A stretch of DNA of 64,000 nt from Acanthosepion esculentum (lineage: Eukaryota > Mollusca > Cephalopoda > Sepiida > Sepiidae). The DNA is taken from assembly GCA_964036315.1 (NCBI GenBank), contig CAXIWW010000817.1, forward strand, positions 7,723,501-7,787,500, read 5' to 3'. Below, piece by piece: positions 36,291 through 48,900 of the stretch (position 1 is its first letter; each line of letters starts with the position of its first letter). The position numbers and the translations under genes were made by a program. The notes beneath the pieces are model-generated. The model worked only from the letters and a program-made list of their open reading frames with translations, ran no database searches and was not told the DNA's origin.

Positions 36291-39200
36291 ACCACCCCAG
36301 TCACAGAAAGTCCCACGCAGACGACCCCCAGTCCCAGAAAGTCCCACGCAGACTACCCCCAGTCCCAGAAAAACCCACGCAAACGACCCACCACCTAGAA
36401 GACAGTCCCACAAAGTCCCAGGCAGACGACCCCCACCCAGGAGACAGTCCCAGAAAGACACACGCATATGACCCCCAGTCCCAGAAAGTCCCATGCAGAC
36501 GATCCCCAGACAGGAGACAGTCCCAGAAAGTCCCAAAGAGACGACACCCACCAAGGAGACACTCCCAGAAAGTCCCACGCAGAAGACCCCCAGTCCAAGA
36601 AAGACCCACGCAGACGACCCCCACCCAGGAGCCAGTCCCAGAAAGTCACACGCAGACGACCCCCAGACAGGAGAGTGTCCCAACAAGTCCCACGTAGACG
36701 ACCCCCAGTCCCAGAAAATCCCACGCAGACGAACACCCACCCAGGAGACAGACCCAGAAAGTCCCACACAGACGACTCCCCACCCAGGAGACAGTCCCAG
36801 TTAGTCCCACGCAGACGACCCCCAGCCAGGAGACAATCCCAGAAAGTCCCACGCAGACGACCCCCACCCAGGAGACAGTCCCAGAAAGTCCCAAACAGAC
36901 GACCCCCACCCAGGAGACAGTCCCAGAAAGTCCCACGCAGAAGACCACCAGTCCCACAAAGTCCCACGCAGACGAAACCGCACCCAGGAGACTGTCCCAG
37001 AAAGACCCACGCAGACGACCCCCAGTCCCAGAAAGTCCCACGCAGACGAGTCCCCACCCAGGAAACAGTCCCAAAATGTACCACGCAGACGACCCCCCAC
37101 CCAGGAGAGAGTCCCAGAATGACCCACGCAGATGACCCCCAGTCCCATAAAGTCCCACGCAGACGACCCCCAATCCCACACCCAGGAGCCAGTCCCATAA
37201 AGTCCCACGCAGACGACCCCCAGACAGGAGTGTGTCCCAGCAAGTCCCACGCAGAAGACTCCCCACCCAGGAGACAGTCCCAGAAAGTCCCACGCAGACG
37301 ACCCCCCACCCAGGAGAGAGTCCAAATAAGATCCACGCAGACGAGCCCGAGTCCTAGAAAGTCCCATACAGACGACCCCCCACACAGGAGACAGTCCCAG
37401 AAAGTAACACGCAGACGAGCCCCACCCATGAGACAGTCCATGAAAGTCCCACGGAGACGACCCACAGTCCCAGAAAGTCCCACGCAGACGCCCCCCACCA
37501 AGGAGACAAACCCAGAAATTCCCACGCAGACGACCCCTAGTTACAGAATATCCCACGCAGACGACCCCCACACAGGAGACAGTCCCAGAAAGTCCCACGC
37601 AGAGGACCCCCACCCAGGAGTCAGTACCAGAAAGACCCACGCAGACGACCCACTGTCTCAGAAAGTCCCAAGCAGACGACTCCCCACCCAGGAGACAGTC
37701 CCAGAAAGTCCCACGCAGACTACCCCCCACCCAGGAGACAGTCCCAGAAAGTCCCACGCAGACGAGCTCAGTCCCAGAAAGTCCCACGCAGACGAGCTCA
37801 GTCCCAGAAAGTCCCACGCAGACGACACCCAGTACCTAAAAGTCCCACGCAGACTACCCCCCACCCAGGAGACAGTCCCAGAAAGTCCCACGCAGACGAG
37901 CTCAGTCCCAGAAAGTCCCACGCAGACGACCCCAAGTCCCAGAAAGTTCCACGCAGAAGACAGCCCACCAAGGAGACAGTCCCAGAAAGACCCACGCAGA
38001 CGACCCCAGTCCCAGAAAGTCCCAGGCAGACGACTCCCCACCCAGGAGACAGTCCCAGAAAGTCCCACGCAGACGACACCCAGTCTCAGAAAGTCCCAGG
38101 CAGACGACTCCCCACCCAGGAGACAGTCCCAGAAAGTCCCACGCAGACGACCTCCCACCCAGGAGACAGTCCCAGAAAATCCACGCAGATGACCCCCAGT
38201 ACAAGAAAGTCCCATGCAGATGACCCCCAGTCCCAGAAGGTCCAACGCCGACGACCCCCAACCAGGAGATTGTCCCAGAAAGTCCCAAACAGTCGACACC
38301 CCATCCAGGAGACAGTCCCAGAAAGTCCCACACAGACGACCCCCAATCCCAGAAAGTCCCACGCAGACGACCCCCAGTCCCAAAAAGTCCCACGCAGACG
38401 ACACCCAAACAACGAGACAGTCCAAGAAAGTCCCAAACAGACGATCCCCCACCCAGGAGACAGTCCCAGAAAGTCCGACGCAGACGGCCCCCAGTCATAG
38501 AAAGTCCAACGCAGACGACCCCCAGTCCAAGAATGTCCCACGTAGACGACCCCCCACCCAGGAGACAGTCCCAGAAAGTCCCACGCAGACGACCCCCAGT
38601 CATAGAAAATCCCACGCAGACGAACCCCAGTCCCAGAAAGTCCCACGCAGACGACCCCCCACCAAGGAGACAGTCCCAGAAAGTCCCACGCAGACGACCC
38701 CCAGTCCCAGAAAGTCCCACGCAGACGACCCCACACCCAGCAGACAGTCCCAGAAAGTCCCAAACAGACGACCCCAACGCAGGAGACAGTCCCAGAAAGT
38801 CCCACGCAGACAACCCACCAGTCAAGAATCAGTCCCAGAACGTCCCAATCAGACGACCACCCACCCACGAGACCACCCCCAGTAAGAGAAAGTCCCACAC
38901 AGACGACCCCCAATCCCAGAAAGTCCCACGCAGACGACCCCCAGTCCTAAAAAGTCTCACGCAGAGGACCCCCAAACCAGGAGACAGCTCAAGAAAGTTC
39001 AAAACATACGACCCCCACCCAGGAGACAGTAACAGAAAGTCCCACGCAGACGACACCCCACCCAGGAGACAGTCCCAGAAAGTCCCACGGAGACGACCCC
39101 CTGTCCAACTAAGTCCCAAACAGACGACCCCCAATTCCAGAAAGTCCCACGCAGACGACCCCCCACCCAGGAGACAGTCCCAGAAAGTCCAACGCAGACG

Positions 39201-39420
39201 AACCCCAGTCCCGGAAAGTCCCACGCAGACGAACCCCAGTCCCACCATGTCCCAAGCAAACGACCCCCCGACCCAGGAGACAGTCCCAGAAAGTCCGACG
39301 CAGACGACCCCCAGTCCCAGAATGTCCCACGTTGACGACCCCCCACCCAGGAGACAGTCCCAGCACGTCCCACGCAGACGACCCCCAGTCCCAGAAAGTC
39401 CCGCGCAGACGACCCACCGA

Positions 39421-42400
39421 GGAGACAGTCACAGAAAGACCCATGCAGATGACCCCCAGTCACAGAAAGTCCCGCGCAGACGACCCCCCCAGGAGACAGT
39501 CCCAGAAAGTCCCACGCAGACGACACCCATCCAGGAGACAGTCGCAGAAAGTCTCACGGAGACGACCCCCAGTCCCAGAAATTACCACGCAGAAGACCCC
39601 ACACCCAGGAGACAGTCCCAGAAAGTCCCACGCAGACGAACGCCAGTCCAAGTAAGTCCCACACAGACGACCCCCAATCCAAGAAAGTCCCACGCAGACG
39701 ACCCCCAGTCCCAGAAAGTCCCACGCAGACGACCCCCAACCCAGGAGACAGTCCAAGAAAGTCCCAAACAGACGATACCCTACCCAGGAGACAGTCCCAG
39801 AAAGTCCGACGCAGACGACCCCCAGTCATAGAAAGGCCGACGCAGACGACCCCCAGTCCAAGAATGTCCAACGTAGACGACCCCCCACCCAGGAGACTGT
39901 CCCAGAAAGTCCCACGAAGACGACACCCAGTCATAGAAAGTCCCACGCAGAAGAACCCCAGTCCCAGAAAGTCCCACGCGGACGCCCCCTTACCTAGGAG
40001 ACAGTCCCAGAAATTCCCACGCAGACGACCCCCAGTCCCAGAAAGTCCCACGCAGACGACCCCCCACCCAGGAGACAGTCCCAGAAAGTCCCAAACAGAC
40101 GACCCCAACCTAGGAGACTGTCCCAGAAAGTCCCACGCAGACGAACCCCAGTCCCAGAAAGTCCCACGCAGACGACACCCCACCCAGGAGACAGTCCCAG
40201 AAAGTCCCACACAGACGACGCCCATCCAGGAGACAGTTCCAGAAAGTCTCACGGAGACGACCCCAGTCCCAGAAAGTCCCACGCAGACGACCCCACACCC
40301 AGGAGACAGTCCCAGAACGTCCCAATCAGACGACCCCCCACCCAGGAGACAGTCCCAGAAAGTCCCACGCAGACGACCGCCAGTCCAAGAAACTCCCACA
40401 CAGACGACCCCCAATCCCAGAAAGTCCCACGCAGACGACCCCCAGTCCCAGAAAGTCCCACGCAGACGAACCCCAACCCAGGAGACAGTCCAAGAAAGTC
40501 CCAAACAGACGATCCCCCACCCAGGAGACAGTCCCAGAAAGTCCGACGCAGACGACCCCCAGTCGTAGAAAGTCCGACGCAGACGACCCCCAGTCCAAGA
40601 ATGTCCCACGTAGACGATCCCCCACCCAGGAGACTGTCCCAGAAAGTCCCACGCAGACGACCCCCAGTCATAGATAGTCCCAGGCAGACGAACCCCAGTC
40701 CCAGAAAGTCCCACGCAGACGAGCCCCACCCAGGAGAGAGTCCCAGAAAGTCCCACGCAGACGACCCCCAGTCCAAGAAAGTCCCACGCAGACGACCCCC
40801 CACCCAGGAGACAGTCCCAGAAAGTCCCAGACAGTCGACCCCAACTCAGGAGACTGTCCCAGAAAGTCCAACGCAGACGACCACCAGTCCCAGAAAGTCC
40901 CACGGAGACGAACCCCCACCCAGGAGACAGTCACAGAAAGTCCCACGCAGACGACCCCCCACCCAGGAGACAGTCACAGAAAGTCCCACGCAGACAACCC
41001 CCAGTCCCAGAAAGTCCCACGCAGAGGACCCCCCAGTCAGGAATCAGTCCCAGAAAGCCCAACGCAGACGACCCCCCAGTCCCAGAAAGTCCCAGGCAGA
41101 TGACCCCCAGTCCCAGAAAGTCCCACATAGACGACCCCCAACCCAGGAGACAGTCCCAGAAAGTCCATGCAGACGACCCCCAGTACAAGAAAGTCCCACG
41201 CAGATGACCCCCAGTCCCAGAAGATACAACGCCGACGACCCCAACCAGGAGACTGTCCCAGAAAGTCCCAAACAGTCGACACCCCACCCAGGAGTAGTCC
41301 CAGAAAGTCCCACACAGACGACCCCCAGTCCCACAAAGTCCCACGCAGACGACCCCCAGTCCCAGAAAGTCCCACGCAGACGACCCCCAAACCAGGAGAC
41401 AGTCCAAGAAAGTCCCAAACAGACGATCCCCCACCCAGGAGACAGTCCCAGAAAGTCCGACGCAGACGACCCCCAGTCATAGAAAGTCCCTCGCAGACGA
41501 CCCCCAGTCCAAGAATGTCCCACGTAGACGACCCCCCACCCAGGAGACTGTCCCAGAAAGTCCCACGCAGACGACTCCCAGTCATAGAAAGTCCCACGCA
41601 GACGAACCCCAGTCCCAGAAAGTCCGACGCAGACGACCCACAGTCATAGAAAGTCCCACGCAGACGACCCTCAGTCCCAGAACGTCGCACGTAGACGACC
41701 CCCCACCCAGGAGACAGTCCCATAAAGTCCAACGCAGACGAACCCCAGTCCCGGAAAGTCCCACGCAGACGAACCCCAGTCCCACCATGTCCCAAGCAAA
41801 CGACCCCCCGACCCAGGAGACAGTCCCAGAAAGTCCGACGCAGACGACCCCCAGCCATAGAAAGTCCGACGCAGACGACTCTCAGTCCCAGAAAGTACCA
41901 CGCAGACGACCCCCAACCCAGGAGACAGTCCAAGAAAGTCCGACGCAGACGACCCCCAGTCCCAAAAAGTCCCACGCAGACGACCCCCAACCCAGGAGAC
42001 AGTCCAAGAAAGTCCCAAACATACGACCCCCCACCCAGGAGAGAGTCCAAAGAAGACCCACGCAGACGACCGCGAGTCCCAGAAAGTCCCATACAGACGA
42101 CCCCCCACCCAGGAGACAGTCCCAGAAAGTAACACGCAGAAGACCCCCAGTCCCAGAAAGTCCCACGCAGACGACCACCAGTCCCACAAAGTCCTACGCA
42201 GACGACCCCCCACCCAGGAGACAGTCCCAGAAAGTCCCACGCAGACGACCCCCCACCCATGAGACAGTCCCAGAAAGTCCCACGGAGACGACCTACAGTC
42301 CCAGAAAGTCCCACGCAGACGCCCCCCACCAAGGAGACAAACCCAGAAATTACCACGCAGACGACCCCTAGTCCAAGAAAGTCCCACGCAGACGACTCCC

Positions 42401-42668
42401 CACCCAGGAGACAGTCCCAGAAAGTCCCACGCAGACGACCCCCCCCACCCAGGAGACAGTCCCAGAAAGTCCCACGCAGACGACCCCGAGTCCTAGAAAG
42501 TCCCACGCAGACGACCCCCACCCAGGAGACAGTCCCAGAAAGTCCCACGCAGACGAGCCCAGTCCCAGAAAGTCCCACGCAGACGACCCCCACCCAGGAG
42601 ACAGTCCCAGAAAGTCCCACGCAGACGAGCCCAGTCCCAGAAAGTCCCACGCAGACGACCCCCACCCA
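39421..42668 (+). repeat. 3248-bp segmental tandem duplication in family A, copy 1
   Basis: Start of a direct tandem duplication with period 3248 bp. Copies can be followed base by base because they share many private variants. I saw only four differences in the parts compared: 40310 versus 43558 (G/C), about 40428 versus 43676 (C/G), 40910 versus 44158 (G/C) and about 42350 versus 45598 (A/C). That implies about 99.9 percent identity, far above the similarity between neighbouring monomers. Confidence 0.9.
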
Positions 42669-45600
42669 GGAGACAGTCACAGAAAGACCCATGCAGATGA
42701 CCCCCAGTCACAGAAAGTCCCGCGCAGACGACCCCCCCAGGAGACAGTCCCAGAAAGTCCCACGCAGACGACACCCATCCAGGAGACAGTCGCAGAAAGT
42801 CTCACGGAGACGACCCCCAGTCCCAGAAATTACCACGCAGAAGACCCCACACCCAGGAGACAGTCCCAGAAAGTCCCACGCAGACGAACGCCAGTCCAAG
42901 TAAGTCCCACACAGACGACCCCCAATCCAAGAAAGTCCCACGCAGACGACCCCCAGTCCCAGAAAGTCCCACGCAGACGACCCCCAACCCAGGAGACAGT
43001 CCAAGAAAGTCCCAAACAGACGATACCCTACCCAGGAGACAGTCCCAGAAAGTCCGACGCAGACGACCCCCAGTCATAGAAAGGCCGACGCAGACGACCC
43101 CCAGTCCAAGAATGTCCAACGTAGACGACCCCCCACCCAGGAGACTGTCCCAGAAAGTCCCACGAAGACGACACCCAGTCATAGAAAGTCCCACGCAGAA
43201 GAACCCCAGTCCCAGAAAGTCCCACGCGGACGCCCCCTTACCTAGGAGACAGTCCCAGAAATTCCCACGCAGACGACCCCCAGTCCCAGAAAGTCCCACG
43301 CAGACGACCCCCCACCCAGGAGACAGTCCCAGAAAGTCCCAAACAGACGACCCCAACCTAGGAGACTGTCCCAGAAAGTCCCACGCAGACGAACCCCAGT
43401 CCCAGAAAGTCCCACGCAGACGACACCCCACCCAGGAGACAGTCCCAGAAAGTCCCACACAGACGACGCCCATCCAGGAGACAGTTCCAGAAAGTCTCAC
43501 GGAGACGACCCCAGTCCCAGAAAGTCCCACGCAGACGACCCCACACCCAGCAGACAGTCCCAGAACGTCCCAATCAGACGACCCCCCACCCAGGAGACAG
43601 TCCCAGAAAGTCCCACGCAGACGACCGCCAGTCCAAGAAACTCCCACACAGACGACCCCCAATCCCAGAAAGTCCGACGCAGACGACCCCCAGTCCCAGA
43701 AAGTCCCACGCAGACGAACCCCAACCCAGGAGACAGTCCAAGAAAGTCCCAAACAGACGATCCCCCACCCAGGAGACAGTCCCAGAAAGTCCGACGCAGA
43801 CGACCCCCAGTCGTAGAAAGTCCGACGCAGACGACCCCCAGTCCAAGAATGTCCCACGTAGACGATCCCCCACCCAGGAGACTGTCCCAGAAAGTCCCAC
43901 GCAGACGACCCCCAGTCATAGATAGTCCCAGGCAGACGAACCCCAGTCCCAGAAAGTCCCACGCAGACGAGCCCCACCCAGGAGAGAGTCCCAGAAAGTC
44001 CCACGCAGACGACCCCCAGTCCAAGAAAGTCCCACGCAGACGACCCCCCACCCAGGAGACAGTCCCAGAAAGTCCCAGACAGTCGACCCCAACTCAGGAG
44101 ACTGTCCCAGAAAGTCCAACGCAGACGACCACCAGTCCCAGAAAGTCCCACGCAGACGAACCCCCACCCAGGAGACAGTCACAGAAAGTCCCACGCAGAC
44201 GACCCCCCACCCAGGAGACAGTCACAGAAAGTCCCACGCAGACAACCCCCAGTCCCAGAAAGTCCCACGCAGAGGACCCCCCAGTCAGGAATCAGTCCCA
44301 GAAAGCCCAACGCAGACGACCCCCCAGTCCCAGAAAGTCCCAGGCAGATGACCCCCAGTCCCAGAAAGTCCCACATAGACGACCCCCAACCCAGGAGACA
44401 GTCCCAGAAAGTCCATGCAGACGACCCCCAGTACAAGAAAGTCCCACGCAGATGACCCCCAGTCCCAGAAGATACAACGCCGACGACCCCAACCAGGAGA
44501 CTGTCCCAGAAAGTCCCAAACAGTCGACACCCCACCCAGGAGTAGTCCCAGAAAGTCCCACACAGACGACCCCCAGTCCCACAAAGTCCCACGCAGACGA
44601 CCCCCAGTCCCAGAAAGTCCCACGCAGACGACCCCCAAACCAGGAGACAGTCCAAGAAAGTCCCAAACAGACGATCCCCCACCCAGGAGACAGTCCCAGA
44701 AAGTCCGACGCAGACGACCCCCAGTCATAGAAAGTCCCTCGCAGACGACCCCCAGTCCAAGAATGTCCCACGTAGACGACCCCCCACCCAGGAGACTGTC
44801 CCAGAAAGTCCCACGCAGACGACTCCCAGTCATAGAAAGTCCCACGCAGACGAACCCCAGTCCCAGAAAGTCCGACGCAGACGACCCACAGTCATAGAAA
44901 GTCCCACGCAGACGACCCTCAGTCCCAGAACGTCGCACGTAGACGACCCCCCACCCAGGAGACAGTCCCATAAAGTCCAACGCAGACGAACCCCAGTCCC
45001 GGAAAGTCCCACGCAGACGAACCCCAGTCCCACCATGTCCCAAGCAAACGACCCCCCGACCCAGGAGACAGTCCCAGAAAGTCCGACGCAGACGACCCCC
45101 AGCCATAGAAAGTCCGACGCAGACGACTCTCAGTCCCAGAAAGTACCACGCAGACGACCCCCAACCCAGGAGACAGTCCAAGAAAGTCCGACGCAGACGA
45201 CCCCCAGTCCCAAAAAGTCCCACGCAGACGACCCCCAACCCAGGAGACAGTCCAAGAAAGTCCCAAACATACGACCCCCCACCCAGGAGAGAGTCCAAAG
45301 AAGACCCACGCAGACGACCGCGAGTCCCAGAAAGTCCCATACAGACGACCCCCCACCCAGGAGACAGTCCCAGAAAGTAACACGCAGAAGACCCCCAGTC
45401 CCAGAAAGTCCCACGCAGACGACCACCAGTCCCACAAAGTCCTACGCAGACGACCCCCCACCCAGGAGACAGTCCCAGAAAGTCCCACGCAGACGACCCC
45501 CCACCCATGAGACAGTCCCAGAAAGTCCCACGGAGACGACCTACAGTCCCAGAAAGTCCCACGCAGACGCCCCCCACCAAGGAGACAAACCCAGAAATTC

Positions 45601-45916
45601 CCACGCAGACGACCCCTAGTCCAAGAAAGTCCCACGCAGACGACTCCCCACCCAGGAGACAGTCCCAGAAAGTCCCACGCAGACGACCCCCCCCACCCAG
45701 GAGACAGTCCCAGAAAGTCCCACGCAGACGACCCCGAGTCCTAGAAAGTCCCACGCAGACGACCCCCACCCAGGAGACAGTCCCAGAAAGTCCCACGCAG
45801 ACGAGCCCAGTCCCAGAAAGTCCCACGCAGACGACCCCCACCCAGGAGACAGTCCCAGAAAGTCCCACGCAGACGAGCCCAGTCCCAGAAAGTCCCACGC
45901 AGACGACCCCCACCCA
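42669..45916 (+). repeat. 3248-bp segmental tandem duplication in family A, copy 2
   Basis: Second copy, directly abutting the first. Similarity to copy 1 fades just after 45920, where CAGTCACAGAAAG is replaced by CAGTCCCAGAAAC and unrelated monomer variants follow. Copy 1 likewise begins abruptly after the ACCCACCGA sequence near 39420. Confidence 0.9.
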
Positions 45917-48900
45917 GGAGACAGTCCCAGAAACTCCCAGGCAGACGACACCCAGTCTCAGAAAGTCCCAGGCAGACGACTCCCCACCCACGAGACAGTC
46001 CCAGATAGTCCCACAGAGACGACCCACCACCCAGGAGAGAGTCCAAAAAAGACCCACGCAGACGACCGCGAGTCCCAGAAAGTCCCATACAGACAAAGCC
46101 CAACCCAGGAGACAGTCCCAGAAAGTAACACGCAGACGACCCCCAGTCCCACAATGTCCTACGCAGAAGACACCCCCACCCAGGGGACAGTCCCAGAAAG
46201 TCCCACGCAGATGACCCACCACCCATTAGACTGTCCCAGAAAGTCCCACGGAGACGACCCACAGTCCCAGAAAGTCCAACGCAGACGACCCCCATCCACG
46301 AGACCGTCCCAGAAATTCCCACGCAGACGACCGCTAGTCCCAGAAAGTCCCAGGCAGACGACCCCCAGACAGGAGACAGTCCCAGAAAGTCCCACGCAGA
46401 CGACCCCCAGTCCCAGAAAGTCCCACGAAGACGACCCCCCACCCAGGAGACAGACCCAGAAAGTCCCACGCAGACGACACCCCACCCAGGAGACAATCCC
46501 AGAAAGACCCACCAGACGGACCCCTGTCTCAGAAAGTCCCACGCAGACGACTCCCCACCCAGGAGACAGTCCCAGAAAGACCCACGCAGACAACCCCCCA
46601 CCCAGGAGACAGTCCCAGAAAGACCCACGCAGACGACCCCCAGTCCCAGAAAGTCCGACGCAGACGACCCCCAGTCCCAGAATGTCCCACGTAGACGACC
46701 CCCCACCCAGGAGACAGTCCCAGCACGTCCCACGCAGACGACCCCCAGGCCCAGAAATTCCCGCGCAGACGACCCACCCAGGAAACAGTCACAGAAAGTC
46801 CCATGCAGATGACCCCCAGTCACAGAAAGTCCCGCGCAGACGACCCCCCCAGGAGACAGTCCCAGAAAGTCCCACGCAGACGACACCCATCCAGGAGACA
46901 GTCCAAGAAAGTCTCACGGAGACGACCACCAGTCCCAGAAAGTCCCACGCAGACGACCCCACACCCAGGAGACAGTCCCAGAATGTCCCAAACAGACGAC
47001 CCCCCACACAGGAGACAGTCCCAGAAAGTCCCACGCAGACGACCCTCATTCCCAGAAAGTCCCACGCAGACGACACCCAACCCAGGAGACTGTCCCAGAA
47101 AGTCCCACGCAGACGACCACCCCAGTCCCACAATGTCCACGCAGACGACCCCCAGTACAAGTAAGTCCCACACAGATGACCCCCAGTCCCAGATAGTCCT
47201 ACGCCGACGACCCCACACCCAGGAGACAGTCCCAGAACGTCCCAAACAGACGACCCCCCACCCAGGAGACAGTCCCAGAAAGTCCCACGTAGACGAACGC
47301 CAGTCCAAGAAAGTCCCACACAGACGATCCCCAATCCAAGAAAGTCCCACGCAGACGACCCCCAGTCCCAGAAAGTCCCACGCAGACGACCCCCAACCCT
47401 GGAGACAGTCCAAGAAAGTCCCAAACCGATGATACCCTACCCAGGAGACAGTCCCAGAAAGTCCGACGCAGACGACCCCCAGTCAGAGAAAGGCCGACGC
47501 AGACGACCCCCAGTCCCAGAAAGTCCCACGCAGACGACCCCCACCCAGGAGACAGTCCCAGAAAGTCCCAAACAGACGACCCCAACCTAGGAGACTGTCC
47601 CAGAAAGTCCCACGCAGACGAACCCCTGTCCCAGAAAGTCCCACGCAGACGACCCCCAGTCCCAGAAAGTCCCACGTAGACGACCCCCAGACCCAGAAAT
47701 CCCACGCAGACGACCTCCAGTCCCAGGAGACAGTCCAAGAAAGTCCTAAGCAGACGACCACACCAACCAGGAGACAGTCCCAGAAAGTCCCACGCAGACG
47801 ACCCCCAGTCCCAGAAAGTCCCACTCAGACGACCCCCAGTCCCAGAAAGTCCCACGCAGACGACCCCCAGTCCCAGAAAGTCCCACGCAGACGAACCCCA
47901 TCCAGGAGCCAGTCCCAGAAAGTCCCACGCAGACGACCCCCTGTCCCAGAAATTCCCACGCAGACGACCCCCCACCCAGGAGGCAGTCCCAGAAAGTCCC
48001 AAACAGACGACCCCCACCCAGAAGACAGTCCCAGAAAGTCCCACGCAGAAGACCCCTCACCCAGGAGACTGTCCCAGAAAGTCCCACGGAGACGACCCCC
48101 AGTCCCAGAAAGTCCCACACACACGACCCCCAATCCCAGAAAGTTCCAGGCAGACGACCCCCAGTCCCAGAAAGTCCCACGCAGACGACCCCCCACCCAG
48201 GAGACAGTCCAAGAATGTCCGAACCAGACGACCCCCACCCAGGAGACAGTCCCAGAGAGTCCCACGCAGACGACCCCCCACCCAGGAGACTGTCCCAGAA
48301 AGTCCCACGCAGACGACACCCAGTCCCAGAAAGTCCTACGCAGACGACCCCACCACCCAGGAGACAGTCCCAGAAAGTCCCACGCAGACGACCCCCAGTC
48401 CCAGAAAGTCCCACTCAGACGACCCCCAGTCCCAGAAAGTCCCACGCAGACAACCCCCAGTCCCAGAAAATCCCACGCAGACGACCCCCCACCCAGGAGG
48501 CAGTCTCAGAAAGTCCCAAACAGACGACCCCCACCCAGGAGACAGTCCCAGAAAGTCCCAGGGAGACGAACCCCAGTCCCAGAAAGTCCCACACACACGA
48601 CCCCGAATTCCAGAAAGTCCCAGGCAGACAACCCCCAGTCCCAGAAAGTCCCACGCAGACGACCCCCCACCCAGGAGACAGTCCAAGAAAGTCCCAACCA
48701 GACGACCCCCACCCAGGAGACAGTCCCAGAGAGTCCCACGCAGACAACCACCCACCCAGGAGACTGTCCCATAAAGTCCCACGCAGACGACACCCAGTCC
48801 CAGAAAGTCCCACGCAGACGACCCCCACCCAGGAGACAGTCCCAGAAAGTCCATGCAGACGACCCCCAGTCCAAGAAAGTCCCACGCAGATGACACCCAG

